A stretch of DNA of 17,298 nucleotides, from assembly GCA_900545505.1 (NCBI GenBank), contig UQZC01000008.1, positions 1 through 17,298 of the forward strand. Reading direction: 5' to 3'. This document shows, in pieces, positions 1 through 5,575 of the stretch. Source of the stretch: an uncultured Collinsella sp. (GTDB lineage Bacteria > Actinomycetota > Coriobacteriia > Coriobacteriales > Coriobacteriaceae). The notes beneath the pieces are model-generated. The model was not told the origin of the DNA. It did no database searches and was given only the letters and a program-made list of their open reading frames with translations. How positions within the stretch are numbered: position 1 is the first letter of the stretch; the number at the start of each line of letters is the position of its first letter. The position numbers and the translations under genes are program-made.

Positions 1-9
1 TTCCGATCT
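1..9. other. Possible residual Illumina adapter at the window edge
   Basis: The first nine bases, TTCCGATCT, are identical to the 3' end of the common Illumina adapter (GCTCTTCCGATCT). They sit at the very edge, in the orientation expected for adapter ligated to insert. If so, this is a contig end and the final Tex residues read here (DR) are artificial. A chance match is possible. Confidence 0.45.
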
Positions 10-512
10 GTCTCGGCCACGATGTCGGCGGCGCCGGAGAGCGCCTTCTCGGGCGTGTCGAAGCCGGCCTCCTCGTTGACGTATGCCGCGGCGGCGTCGA
101 GTGCGCTGCCCTTGGCCGAGGCCTGCATAATGATCATGTTGGCGAGCGGCTCCAAGCCTGCCTCGCGGGCCTTCTGCGCGCGGGTCATGCGCTTTTTGCG
201 GTAGGGCTTGTAGAGGTCCTCGACACGCTGGAGCTGCGTGGCCTCGCGAATCTGCTGCTCGAGTTCGGGCGTGAGTTTGCCCTGGGCGTCGATGAGCAGG
301 ATAACGTCCTCTTTGCGCTGCTCAAGATTGCGCAGGTAAGACAGGCGCTCGTCGAGCGCGCGCAGGGCGACGTCGTCCATGCCGCCCGTTGCTTCCTTGC
401 GGTAGCGCGAGATAAAGGGAATGGTGTTGCCCTCGTCGATGAGCTTGACGGCCGCCTCGACGTTGGCGGCCTTAAGGTTGAGCTCGCGAGCGAGCTGGGC
501 GATAAGATCCAT
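1..512 (-). CDS. tex: Tex transcription accessory protein, N-terminal part (3' end outside window)
   Basis: The frame reads from ATG at 512-510 to the window edge without a stop, giving about 170 residues of a protein usually near 700-780. Family features seen are a helical N-terminus followed by DEGNTIPFISRYRKEATGG (about residues 26-44), then LDERLSYLRNLEQRK and a VEDLYKPYRKKRMTRAQKAREAGLEPLA stretch, all hallmarks of the Tex/YqgF-HhH-S1 family. Tex is a cytoplasmic nucleic-acid-binding protein implicated in transcription and RNA metabolism; its YqgF, HhH and S1 domains would lie beyond the edge. AAGGAG sits 5 nt before the ATG and fixes the start. The gene lies downstream of, and on the same strand as, the dehydrogenase operon, but a terminator at 816-851 separates them. 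The last two or three codons at the edge may be adapter-derived (see findings). Confidence 0.93.
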   Translation of the reverse strand, partial: MDLIAQLARELNLKAANVEAAVKLIDEGNTIPFISRYRKEATGGMDDVALRALDERLSYLRNLEQRKEDVILLIDAQGKLTPELEQQIREATQLQRVEDLYKPYRKKRMTRAQKAREAGLEPLANMIIMQASAKGSALDAAAAYVNEEAGFDTPEKALSGAADIVAETDR

Positions 513-594
513 GGGACTCCTTGCGTTTAAGGTGCGTTTGCAGCACAGGGCTACCAAGGATACCACCCGTCCCAAAAGACTGTTTTGGAGCCGC

Positions 595-754
595 GCCACG
601 AAAACGACCCATCTACTACGTTTGAACCGTATGGGTCGACCGTGCCTGGTTTTACCGAAAATCGGCAAGCCGTCTACCTGCGGTTTTTATTTCGCAAAAT
701 TTGGCATGGTTAAGGGTGATCGGTTAAACGTAGTAGATAGGCGCATTTCGTGGC
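595..754. repeat. 160-bp imperfect inverted-repeat element
   Basis: Two arms of about 66-68 bp (595-662 and 689-754) are imperfect inverse copies. The best-conserved blocks are GCCACGAAA (595-603 against 746-754), ATCTACTACGTTT (611-623 against 726-738, 13 bp perfect), AACCG (625-629 against 721-725), ACC(G/A)TGCC and TTTT(n)CGAAA. The centre (663-688) contains GGCAAGCC and CTGCGGTTTTT. No open frame of note crosses it. It lies between tex and the dehydrogenase operon, both on the minus strand. It could be a dispersed palindromic element, two inverted copies of a roughly 68-bp repeat, or a structured RNA. The rest of 513-922 shows only a small CCAAAA/TTTTGG hairpin (572-588) and the terminator at 816-851. 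Confidence 0.75.
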
Positions 755-815
755 AAACGAATCAAACCGAGGCGCAAAATAGCCCCCGTCCTAGAAAAAT
801 CATCGGCAAGGTAGC

Positions 816-851
816 AAAATGCCCCGCGGGTAGGAGGCTGCTCGCGGGGCA
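816..851 (-). terminator. Rho-independent terminator of the dehydrogenase operon
   Basis: TGCCCCGCG (820-828) pairs perfectly with CGCGGGGCA (843-851) around a 14-nt loop. On the minus strand the stem is followed by TTTT (819-816). It lies about 70 bp after the stop of the Gfo/Idh/MocA gene, before the inverted-repeat element and tex. The T-run is short, so termination may be leaky. Confidence 0.7.
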
Positions 852-922
852 AAGAAGAGGGGCTTGTTGGCGGCGGGCCAAGGCGCTCGGCGGGGAGTTT
901 GCCGCGGCCCGCTCTTAAGGCA

Positions 923-1963
923 TTACAGCTCGACGAGTTGGCCGGTCTCGGCGGCCTCCTTGATGGCGTTGAGAAGTGTGAGCGTCTTGACGTTATCGGC
1001 GGGGGTTACGACGGGCTCAACCTCGCGGCGGACGACCTTCACAAAGTGCTTGAGCTGCATCTTGTGCGGTAGTGCCGGGTCCACGGCCGGAATCTCCATC
1101 TGCAGCGGCTTGTGCCAGTTGGAGGCGCCGTCGTAGGAGAACTGGTGCAGGCGGGGCAGCGACAGGGCGCCCAAGGTTCCGCCGATAAAGTAGGCGTTGG
1201 CGTCGAAGGGACGGTACTGCGGATCCTCGCGAGCGGTTGCCTCCCAGTTCCAGGGGCTGGCGGTGGCGTCGGAGATGGTCATGCTCGCGAGCGCGCCATC
1301 GGCAAAACGAACGTTGACCACGGCGGAGTCCTCGGTCTCAAAACCGCGGGCGGCGCTGGACTGCATACCCTGGACGGCAACGGGCTCGCCCAGCAGGTAG
1401 CGGAGCAGGTCGACGTCGTGCACCAGGTTGACCAGGATCGGGCCGGCACCCTTCTTGCGGCGCCACTCGACATCGAAGTACTCGTCATTCTTATAGATCA
1501 TGTAGTGGAAGCTCGACACGGTGAGCTTGCCCAGTTCGCCGGACTCGATGATCTCCTTGGCCTTGTTGACGAAGGGGTTGTGGCGACGGTGCTGGCCCAC
1601 GAGCACGGGCACGCCGGCGGTCTCGGCCTCGGCGGCGAAGGCCTGAGCATCCTCGAGGTCGTTGGAGATCGGCTTTTCGACCAACGGCACGATGTTGCGC
1701 TTGATGGCCTCGCGGGCAACGCCCAGATGCAGGTCGTTGGGGGTGGCGATAATGACGGCCTCGGGCTTGACCTCGTCCATCATCTGGGCGGGATCGGTAT
1801 AAAACGGCACGCCGGCGGCCTCGGCCGTGGCGCGGGCGCCCTCAAAGGCGTCAGCGATGGCGACGAGCTCGGCCTCGGGCTCCTCGGTGACAAAGCGGAT
1901 GTGGTTGCGGCCCATGGCGCCGGCGCCGATAACGGCAATGCGGACGGGGTTGAGCTCAGACAT
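923..1963 (-). CDS. Gfo/Idh/MocA-family NAD(P)-dependent oxidoreductase
   Basis: 346 residues, the usual family length. The N-terminal Rossmann fold carries VIGAGAMGRNH (GxGxxG at residues 13-18) and an acidic residue at the end of strand 2 (D38, suggesting NAD preference). TPNDLH (74-79) and the family-defining EKP (96-98) follow, then HRRHNP (125-130) and NLVHDVD (179-185), whose H182 is the likely catalytic histidine. Such enzymes oxidise or reduce a hydroxyl on sugars, inositols or sugar acids in the cytoplasm. AAGGAG 7 nt upstream supports the start. It is the last gene of an operon with an SDR and an OFA-type transporter, so it probably performs a second redox step on the imported compound. 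The substrate cannot be named from sequence alone. The usual Asp of the GxxxxD-H motif is Val178 here, as in the NLxHD subgroup. Confidence 0.92.
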   Translation of the reverse strand: MSELNPVRIAVIGAGAMGRNHIRFVTEEPEAELVAIADAFEGARATAEAAGVPFYTDPAQMMDEVKPEAVIIATPNDLHLGVAREAIKRNIVPLVEKPISNDLEDAQAFAAEAETAGVPVLVGQHRRHNPFVNKAKEIIESGELGKLTVSSFHYMIYKNDEYFDVEWRRKKGAGPILVNLVHDVDLLRYLLGEPVAVQGMQSSAARGFETEDSAVVNVRFADGALASMTISDATASPWNWEATAREDPQYRPFDANAYFIGGTLGALSLPRLHQFSYDGASNWHKPLQMEIPAVDPALPHKMQLKHFVKVVRREVEPVVTPADNVKTLTLLNAIKEAAETGQLVEL

Positions 1964-1993
1964 TTCGACTCCTTAATACTGGTGACCGGTGGA

Positions 1994-2024
1994 ATGCGAC
2001 AAAGGGGCTGTCCCTTTGTCGCAT
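1994..2024. repeat. 13-bp perfect hairpin between MFS and oxidoreductase genes
   Basis: ATGCGACAAAGGG (1994-2006) and CCCTTTGTCGCAT (2012-2024) are perfect inverse complements around a 5-nt loop (GCTGT). The hairpin lies in the 69-bp gap between the MFS stop and the oxidoreductase start. No T-run follows on the minus strand, so it does not look like a simple terminator. A REP-like unit or an mRNA-processing or stability element that sets the ratio of the two proteins are alternatives. Confidence 0.8.
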
Positions 2025-2032
2025 CGGTAAAA

Positions 2033-3289
2033 CTAGGCGGACTTCTTCTTGCTGTCGGAGACCATCATGTAGACGGTGAGCACGACGGCGATGGCGGCGA
2101 TCACAATGGCACCGTAGAAGGACTGCTGGTAGGCGGCGCTGCCGGCCTCGGCGTGATACAGCACGGCGGTGATGGGCTGGCTGATCCAGGTGGAAGCGGC
2201 GTAGCCCAAAAACATGATGCCGTAGTTGACGCCGATGTTGCTGGTGCCAAAGGCGCCACCGGTAAGCGGCGGGTAGATGACGAGCAGGGCGCCAAAGCTA
2301 AAGCCGAGCAGGGCGAGCGCCACGAAGAACATGCACTGCGTAAAGCTCATCGACATGATAACGAGGGCGACGATGGTGACGACAAGGCTGATGAGCAGCG
2401 ACTTGTAGGCGCCGAGCTTGTCGATGATCTGGCCAAAGGACAGACGGCCAACCAGGTTGGCGCAGGTGTTGACGGAGACCACCACACCGCCGAGGGCGAC
2501 GGCCGCGGCGCTCGTGGGGTCGGAGAAGAGCTGAACGGCGGCGATGGAGGCAACCTTGCCCACGAGCAGGGTGCCCGCGGTGGCGGCAAAGGCGAAGGTG
2601 ACGATGAGGACCCAGAAGCGCGGGGTCTTGACCATCTCGCCCGGGGTGAGGTCGCCGAAGGTGCCGGCATGTGCACCGCCCTTGGGGGCCTCGAAGCCCT
2701 CGGGCAGCCAACCGGCCTCGGGGGCCTTCAGGAACAGGGCGGAGGCGGCGATCGTCACAAAGAAGATGACGCCGAGCGCCTTGAGGCCGCCAAAGATGCC
2801 CAGGCTCGGGATGAGCAGCGAGGCGAGCACCGGGGACAGCACGGCGGGGCCGGCGGTCGAAGCGGCCAGGGTGATGCCGGAGGCGAGGCCCTTCTTGTCG
2901 ATGAACCACTTTTGGCCGGTGGTGAGCGCCGGGTTGTAGCCCAGGCCGTTGCCGACAGCGGCGACGAGCGAGAACCACAGGTAGAACTGCCACGGCTCGG
3001 TGACGGTGCCGGACATGAACCAGCCCACGCCGTAGCACACGGCGGCGGCGATCACGACGTTGCGCGGGCCGATCTTGTCGGAGATGCGGCCAGCGAAGAT
3101 GCCCGTCACGGCCATGATGGTCTGAAAGACCGGGAAAGCCCAAGTAAGGGCGCTGGACCACTCGGGGTAGACGGCGAGCAGGTTCTTGCTCACGACGGAA
3201 TACAGCGCGATGGAGCTGATGAAGAACATGGTGACGCACGCGGCGGAAAGCACGACGGCGCGACCCTTGTTGGAGTTGCTGGAAGCCAT
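2033..3289 (-). CDS. MFS transporter, OFA (oxalate/formate antiporter)-like family
   Basis: 418 residues, about 12 hydrophobic segments and a short basic C-terminus (SDSKKKSA). The MFS loop 2-3 signature is visible as GRISDKIGPRNV, and its second-half echo as GRLSFGQIIDKLG. Features of the OFA branch are a WAFPVFQTIMAVTGIFAGR-like TM2, NGLGYNPALTTGQKWFIDKKGLASGI between TM4 and TM5, and ASTAGPAVLSPV. The family moves small carboxylates and related metabolites across the cytoplasmic membrane; the cargo here is unknown. It sits between two dehydrogenase genes and probably imports their substrate. A 64-bp gap separates it from the upstream SDR gene and contains a weak GGGAGG/CCTCCC stem (3312-3317, 3336-3341). 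The start ATG is preceded by AAAGAG, a modest Shine-Dalgarno site. Confidence 0.9.
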   Translation of the reverse strand: MASSNSNKGRAVVLSAACVTMFFISSIALYSVVSKNLLAVYPEWSSALTWAFPVFQTIMAVTGIFAGRISDKIGPRNVVIAAAVCYGVGWFMSGTVTEPWQFYLWFSLVAAVGNGLGYNPALTTGQKWFIDKKGLASGITLAASTAGPAVLSPVLASLLIPSLGIFGGLKALGVIFFVTIAASALFLKAPEAGWLPEGFEAPKGGAHAGTFGDLTPGEMVKTPRFWVLIVTFAFAATAGTLLVGKVASIAAVQLFSDPTSAAAVALGGVVVSVNTCANLVGRLSFGQIIDKLGAYKSLLISLVVTIVALVIMSMSFTQCMFFVALALLGFSFGALLVIYPPLTGGAFGTSNIGVNYGIMFLGYAASTWISQPITAVLYHAEAGSAAYQQSFYGAIVIAAIAVVLTVYMMVSDSKKKSA

Positions 3290-3353
3290 TGGACTCTTTC
3301 TAATCGATGCGGGGAGGAGTGGGCGTATCCGCGGGCCTCCCTGTCAGGTTGGT

Positions 3354-4235
3354 TTACTGGTCAGTCGGCTTGGCGACGCCGGACTCATCGGACCAAAGCT
3401 CGACACCCTTGTTCTTAAGGTAGTTGTCGGCATAGGCGCGACGGCCGCCGGGCTTGGCGGTGAGGTCGCCCATCATGTTGGAGAAGCCGCCGTCGACCTT
3501 GATGGCGTCGCCGGTGGTAAAGTCCGAGCGCTTGGACGCCAGGAACATGACGGCGTTGGCGATATCGCTGACCTCGCCGATGCGGCGCGTGGCGATCAGG
3601 CGGCTGCGGCTCTTCTCGACCTCGGGGTCGGCGTAGAAATTGGCCGACATCGGAGTCTTAACGAAGCAGGGCTCGACGCAGTTGGAGCGGACACCGTAGG
3701 GGCCCCACTCGGCGGCGAGCATCTTGGACATCATGTTGACGCCCGCCTTGGTGGAGCTGTACACGCCCGAGAACGTCTCGGGGGAGTGGCTGACAACGGT
3801 CGAGATGTGCACCAGGCGACCCTGGCCGGCCTTGATCATCTCGCGACCAAAGCGCTGCGAGGTGATGAAGTAACCGGTGAGGTTGACGTTGATGACCTCG
3901 TTCCAGTCGGAGAGCGGCAGGTCTTCCATAGCTGCGAAGCGCAGGATGCCGGCGGTGTTGACGAGAACGTCGACGCGGCCGAAGTCGGCGATGGTGGCAT
4001 CGACGGCGGCCTGAACCTCGGCCTCGTCGGTGGCGTTCATCTTGTAGCCCTCGGCGTGGATGCCAAACTCGGCGGCGAGGTCGGCGGCTGCGGCCTTGAC
4101 CTTCTCCTCGTCCAGGTCGAGCAGGACGACGTTGGCGCCGTTGCGGGCGAACTCGCGGCAAATCTCGACGCCCATACCGCCGAGCGCGCCAGTCACGGCG
4201 CAGACATCGCCCTCGAGCTTAAGCCAATTGCTCAT
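3354..4235 (-). CDS. SDR-family NAD(P)-dependent oxidoreductase
   Basis: 293 residues: a classical SDR of about 255 plus a C-terminal extension of about 35 residues. Motifs are TGALGGMG (cofactor loop, residues 15-22), D40 after strand 2 (NAD preference), NTAGI (93-97) and YSSTK (Y159, K163 catalytic). The residue 13 before the Tyr, where the catalytic Ser normally lies, is Thr146, with Ser145 next to it (HIST). The C-terminal tail (GGRRAYADNYLKNKG) is charged and may form part of the active-site lid or subunit interface. It is the first gene of the operon and divergent from the LysR regulator, so likely the first oxidation step of the pathway. It does not resemble known Collinsella hydroxysteroid dehydrogenases closely enough to propose bile-acid activity. 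The start is supported by AAGGGA upstream. Confidence 0.92.
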   Translation of the reverse strand: MSNWLKLEGDVCAVTGALGGMGVEICREFARNGANVVLLDLDEEKVKAAAADLAAEFGIHAEGYKMNATDEAEVQAAVDATIADFGRVDVLVNTAGILRFAAMEDLPLSDWNEVINVNLTGYFITSQRFGREMIKAGQGRLVHISTVVSHSPETFSGVYSSTKAGVNMMSKMLAAEWGPYGVRSNCVEPCFVKTPMSANFYADPEVEKSRSRLIATRRIGEVSDIANAVMFLASKRSDFTTGDAIKVDGGFSNMMGDLTAKPGGRRAYADNYLKNKGVELWSDESGVAKPTDQ

Positions 4236-4261
4236 AGGAACTTCCCTTCTTGTGCCTCCCG

Positions 4262-4288
4262 GTGGGTCGCTCCCATTAACCGACCCAC
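4262..4288 (-). promoter_or_regulatory. Stem-loop in the SDR operon leader
   Basis: GTGGGTCG (4262-4269) and CGACCCAC (4281-4288) form an 8-bp perfect stem with an 11-nt loop. It lies between the predicted transcription start (about 4298) and the ribosome binding site of the SDR gene. No T-run follows, so a stability or translational role is more likely than termination. Confidence 0.5.
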
Positions 4289-4304
4289 GTGCTTTTCGCT
4301 GGTT

Positions 4305-4333
4305 ATCGTATGCTTTGCATTGGCGCAGGTGAA
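4305..4333 (-). promoter_or_regulatory. Predicted promoter of the SDR-MFS-oxidoreductase operon
   Basis: On the minus strand, TTCACC (4333-4328) as -35 is separated by exactly 17 nt from TACGAT (4310-4305) as -10, each matching 4/6 of the sigma-70 consensus. A transcription start near 4298 is expected. The weak match is typical of activator-dependent promoters, consistent with the dyad just upstream. Confidence 0.5.
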
Positions 4334-4352
4334 TTGCATATTTGTTAGAATG

Positions 4353-4373
4353 GTGTTAACCGTAGGTTTACAC
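4353..4373. promoter_or_regulatory. Candidate LysR operator (21-bp dyad)
   Basis: GTGTTAACC-GTA-GGTTTACAC is an imperfect palindrome with 8 of 9 arm positions symmetric. It lies between the divergent SDR operon and the LysR gene. Its centre (4363) is about 65 bp upstream of the predicted SDR transcription start, the classical location of a LysR recognition site. Confidence 0.6.
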
Positions 4374-4468
4374 TGTGCGATGCAGTTTATGCTCAATTGA
4401 GCGCGTGACCTGCGAAAACAACCCCCTGTGGCACCATGTGGCCACGGGCGCGAAAACGGGAGATTGAC

Positions 4469-5347
4469 GTGTACGATCGACGACTAGAGGCCATATCGGC
4501 CGCCGCGGAGCTGGGAAGCTTTTCGCGTGCGGCGGCAAAATTGCGCGTGTCGACCCCGGCGCTCGTCAAGCAGGTGTCGGGCTTCGAGGCCGAGTTTGGC
4601 ATCACGTTGTTCGAGCGCTCGCATTCGGGTGTTAAGGTGACGCCGGCGGGCGCTCTGCTGGTGGACGACGCGCGCTCGATCATGCGGCAGTCCGAGGATG
4701 CGCTGCGTCGCGCCCGACGCGCGGCGGGCGATGGCGGTGCCGTGCGTCTGGGCGTGTCGATGATGTGCCCGGGGCGCCAAACGCTGTCGATGTGGTCGGA
4801 CATTCACGATCTGGAACCGTCGCTGCGATTTGAGATCGTGCCGGTAAGCGACCTCTATGACGAGCGCGAATCCGTCATGCGCAGCCTTGGTCGCGAGGTG
4901 GATGTAGTGCAGTCGAGTTTTTCGACCCCACGCTGGCGTGATGCCTGCCAAAAGCTCCGCATCGTTAACGTGCCGTTTTATATCGACCTGCCGCGTACGA
5001 GCCCGCTGGCGCGTAAGACGCGCATCACGGTCGCCGACTTGGAGGGCATGCGCCTGCGCGTGCTCCGCCACGGCAACGACGCAATGGACAGTCTGCGCGT
5101 CGACCTTCTGGCCGACGGCGGCGTTGACGTGATCGACGTGGACAGCTTTGACTTTGCGCTCTTTAACGAGGCGGAGGAAAAGGGCGACGCGGTGCTCACC
5201 TGCGGGGCGTGGTCGGGGGTGCACCCGGCCTTTGTGGGCGTGCCGTTCCTGTGCGGCCGTGAGGTGCCGGTCTTTTTGCACTATCCGCTCGAGCCCACCC
5301 TCCAAGTCCAAAAACTCGTCAACGCCATGGCCCAGCTTCTCACCTAG
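4469..5347 (+). CDS. LysR-family transcriptional regulator
   Basis: 292 residues from a GTG start. GGGAG lies 6 nt before the GTG, whereas the in-frame ATG at 4436 adds 11 residues and has no ribosome binding site. The N-terminal winged HTH is clear: LEAISAAAELGSFSRAAAKL then VSTPALVKQV, with the family hallmark FEAEFGITLFERSHSGVKVTPAG (about residues 34-57). A linker helix follows (about 60-85), then a periplasmic-binding-protein-like effector domain (about 88-290). LysR proteins are usually transcribed divergently from their targets and activate them when the pathway substrate or intermediate binds. The divergent SDR-MFS-oxidoreductase operon is therefore the expected target. Use of Ala in place of the more common Ser in the recognition helix (STPALVKQV, commonly SQPALS) is within family variation. 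Confidence 0.92.
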   Translation: MYDRRLEAISAAAELGSFSRAAAKLRVSTPALVKQVSGFEAEFGITLFERSHSGVKVTPAGALLVDDARSIMRQSEDALRRARRAAGDGGAVRLGVSMMCPGRQTLSMWSDIHDLEPSLRFEIVPVSDLYDERESVMRSLGREVDVVQSSFSTPRWRDACQKLRIVNVPFYIDLPRTSPLARKTRITVADLEGMRLRVLRHGNDAMDSLRVDLLADGGVDVIDVDSFDFALFNEAEEKGDAVLTCGAWSGVHPAFVGVPFLCGREVPVFLHYPLEPTLQVQKLVNAMAQLLT

Positions 5348-5398
5348 CTCACCTGGGACGGGGCTCTTTTGGCTACTTTTGCCGTCCTACCTGCGCAA

Positions 5399-5424
5399 TG
5401 CGAAAAATGAGGTGCGAAAAATGA
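5399..5424 (+). promoter_or_regulatory. Tandem 12-bp direct repeat upstream of the pilus locus
   Basis: TGCGAAAAATGA occurs at 5399-5410 and 5413-5424, with a 14-bp period, just upstream of a TATAAT box. It is A-rich in otherwise GC-rich DNA. It may be a regulator-binding site or an UP-like element for the pilus operon. Confidence 0.5.
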
Positions 5425-5440
5425 CTCCAAATCGGTCACG

Positions 5441-5476
5441 TATAATTTTGCTTTTGCCCTGAGCTGGTTGTAGAAT
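5441..5476 (+). promoter_or_regulatory. Candidate promoter(s) for the pilus operon
   Basis: A perfect TATAAT lies at 5441-5446 but has no good -35 at 16-18 bp. A second choice is TTGCTT (5448-5453), 17 nt, TAGAAT (5471-5476). Either would start transcription 90-130 bp before the adhesin ATG. No clear terminator lies between the LysR stop and this region, so some read-through from the regulator is possible. Confidence 0.45.
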
Positions 5477-5575
5477 GACAAGGCCTAAACGAACTACTTG
5501 TGCAGCTTGCTCGAATGCTCGGGCTGCGGCTGGGGGGGTGCGCCCGTGCAGGGTCCTTTCGGTCATATTGCGTCG

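Noticed and set aside
421..918. 165-residue plus-strand frame across the tex start and the intergenic region
   Set aside because: It overlaps the tex N-terminus on the opposite strand and runs through the inverted-repeat element and a terminator. No domain or RBS.
3312..3341. GGGAGG/CCTCCC stem between the SDR and MFS genes as an attenuator
   Set aside because: A 6-bp stem with an 18-nt loop and no T-run; it could arise by chance in GC-rich DNA.
1112..3418. 768-residue plus-strand open frame, plus a 404-residue one at 3186-4400
   Set aside because: They lie antisense to the oxidoreductase, MFS and SDR genes. Composition is Gly/Asp/His-rich low-complexity typical of GC-rich antisense frames, with no recognisable domain.
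3354..4235. Bile-acid hydroxysteroid dehydrogenase
   Set aside because: The N-terminal cofactor region and active-site surroundings do not match the Collinsella 7-beta-HSDH as I remember it. Neighbouring genes suggest a small polar substrate.
5355..5388. GGACGG...CCGTCC as a terminator for the LysR gene
   Set aside because: Only a 6-bp stem with a 20-nt loop and no following T-run; too weak to call.
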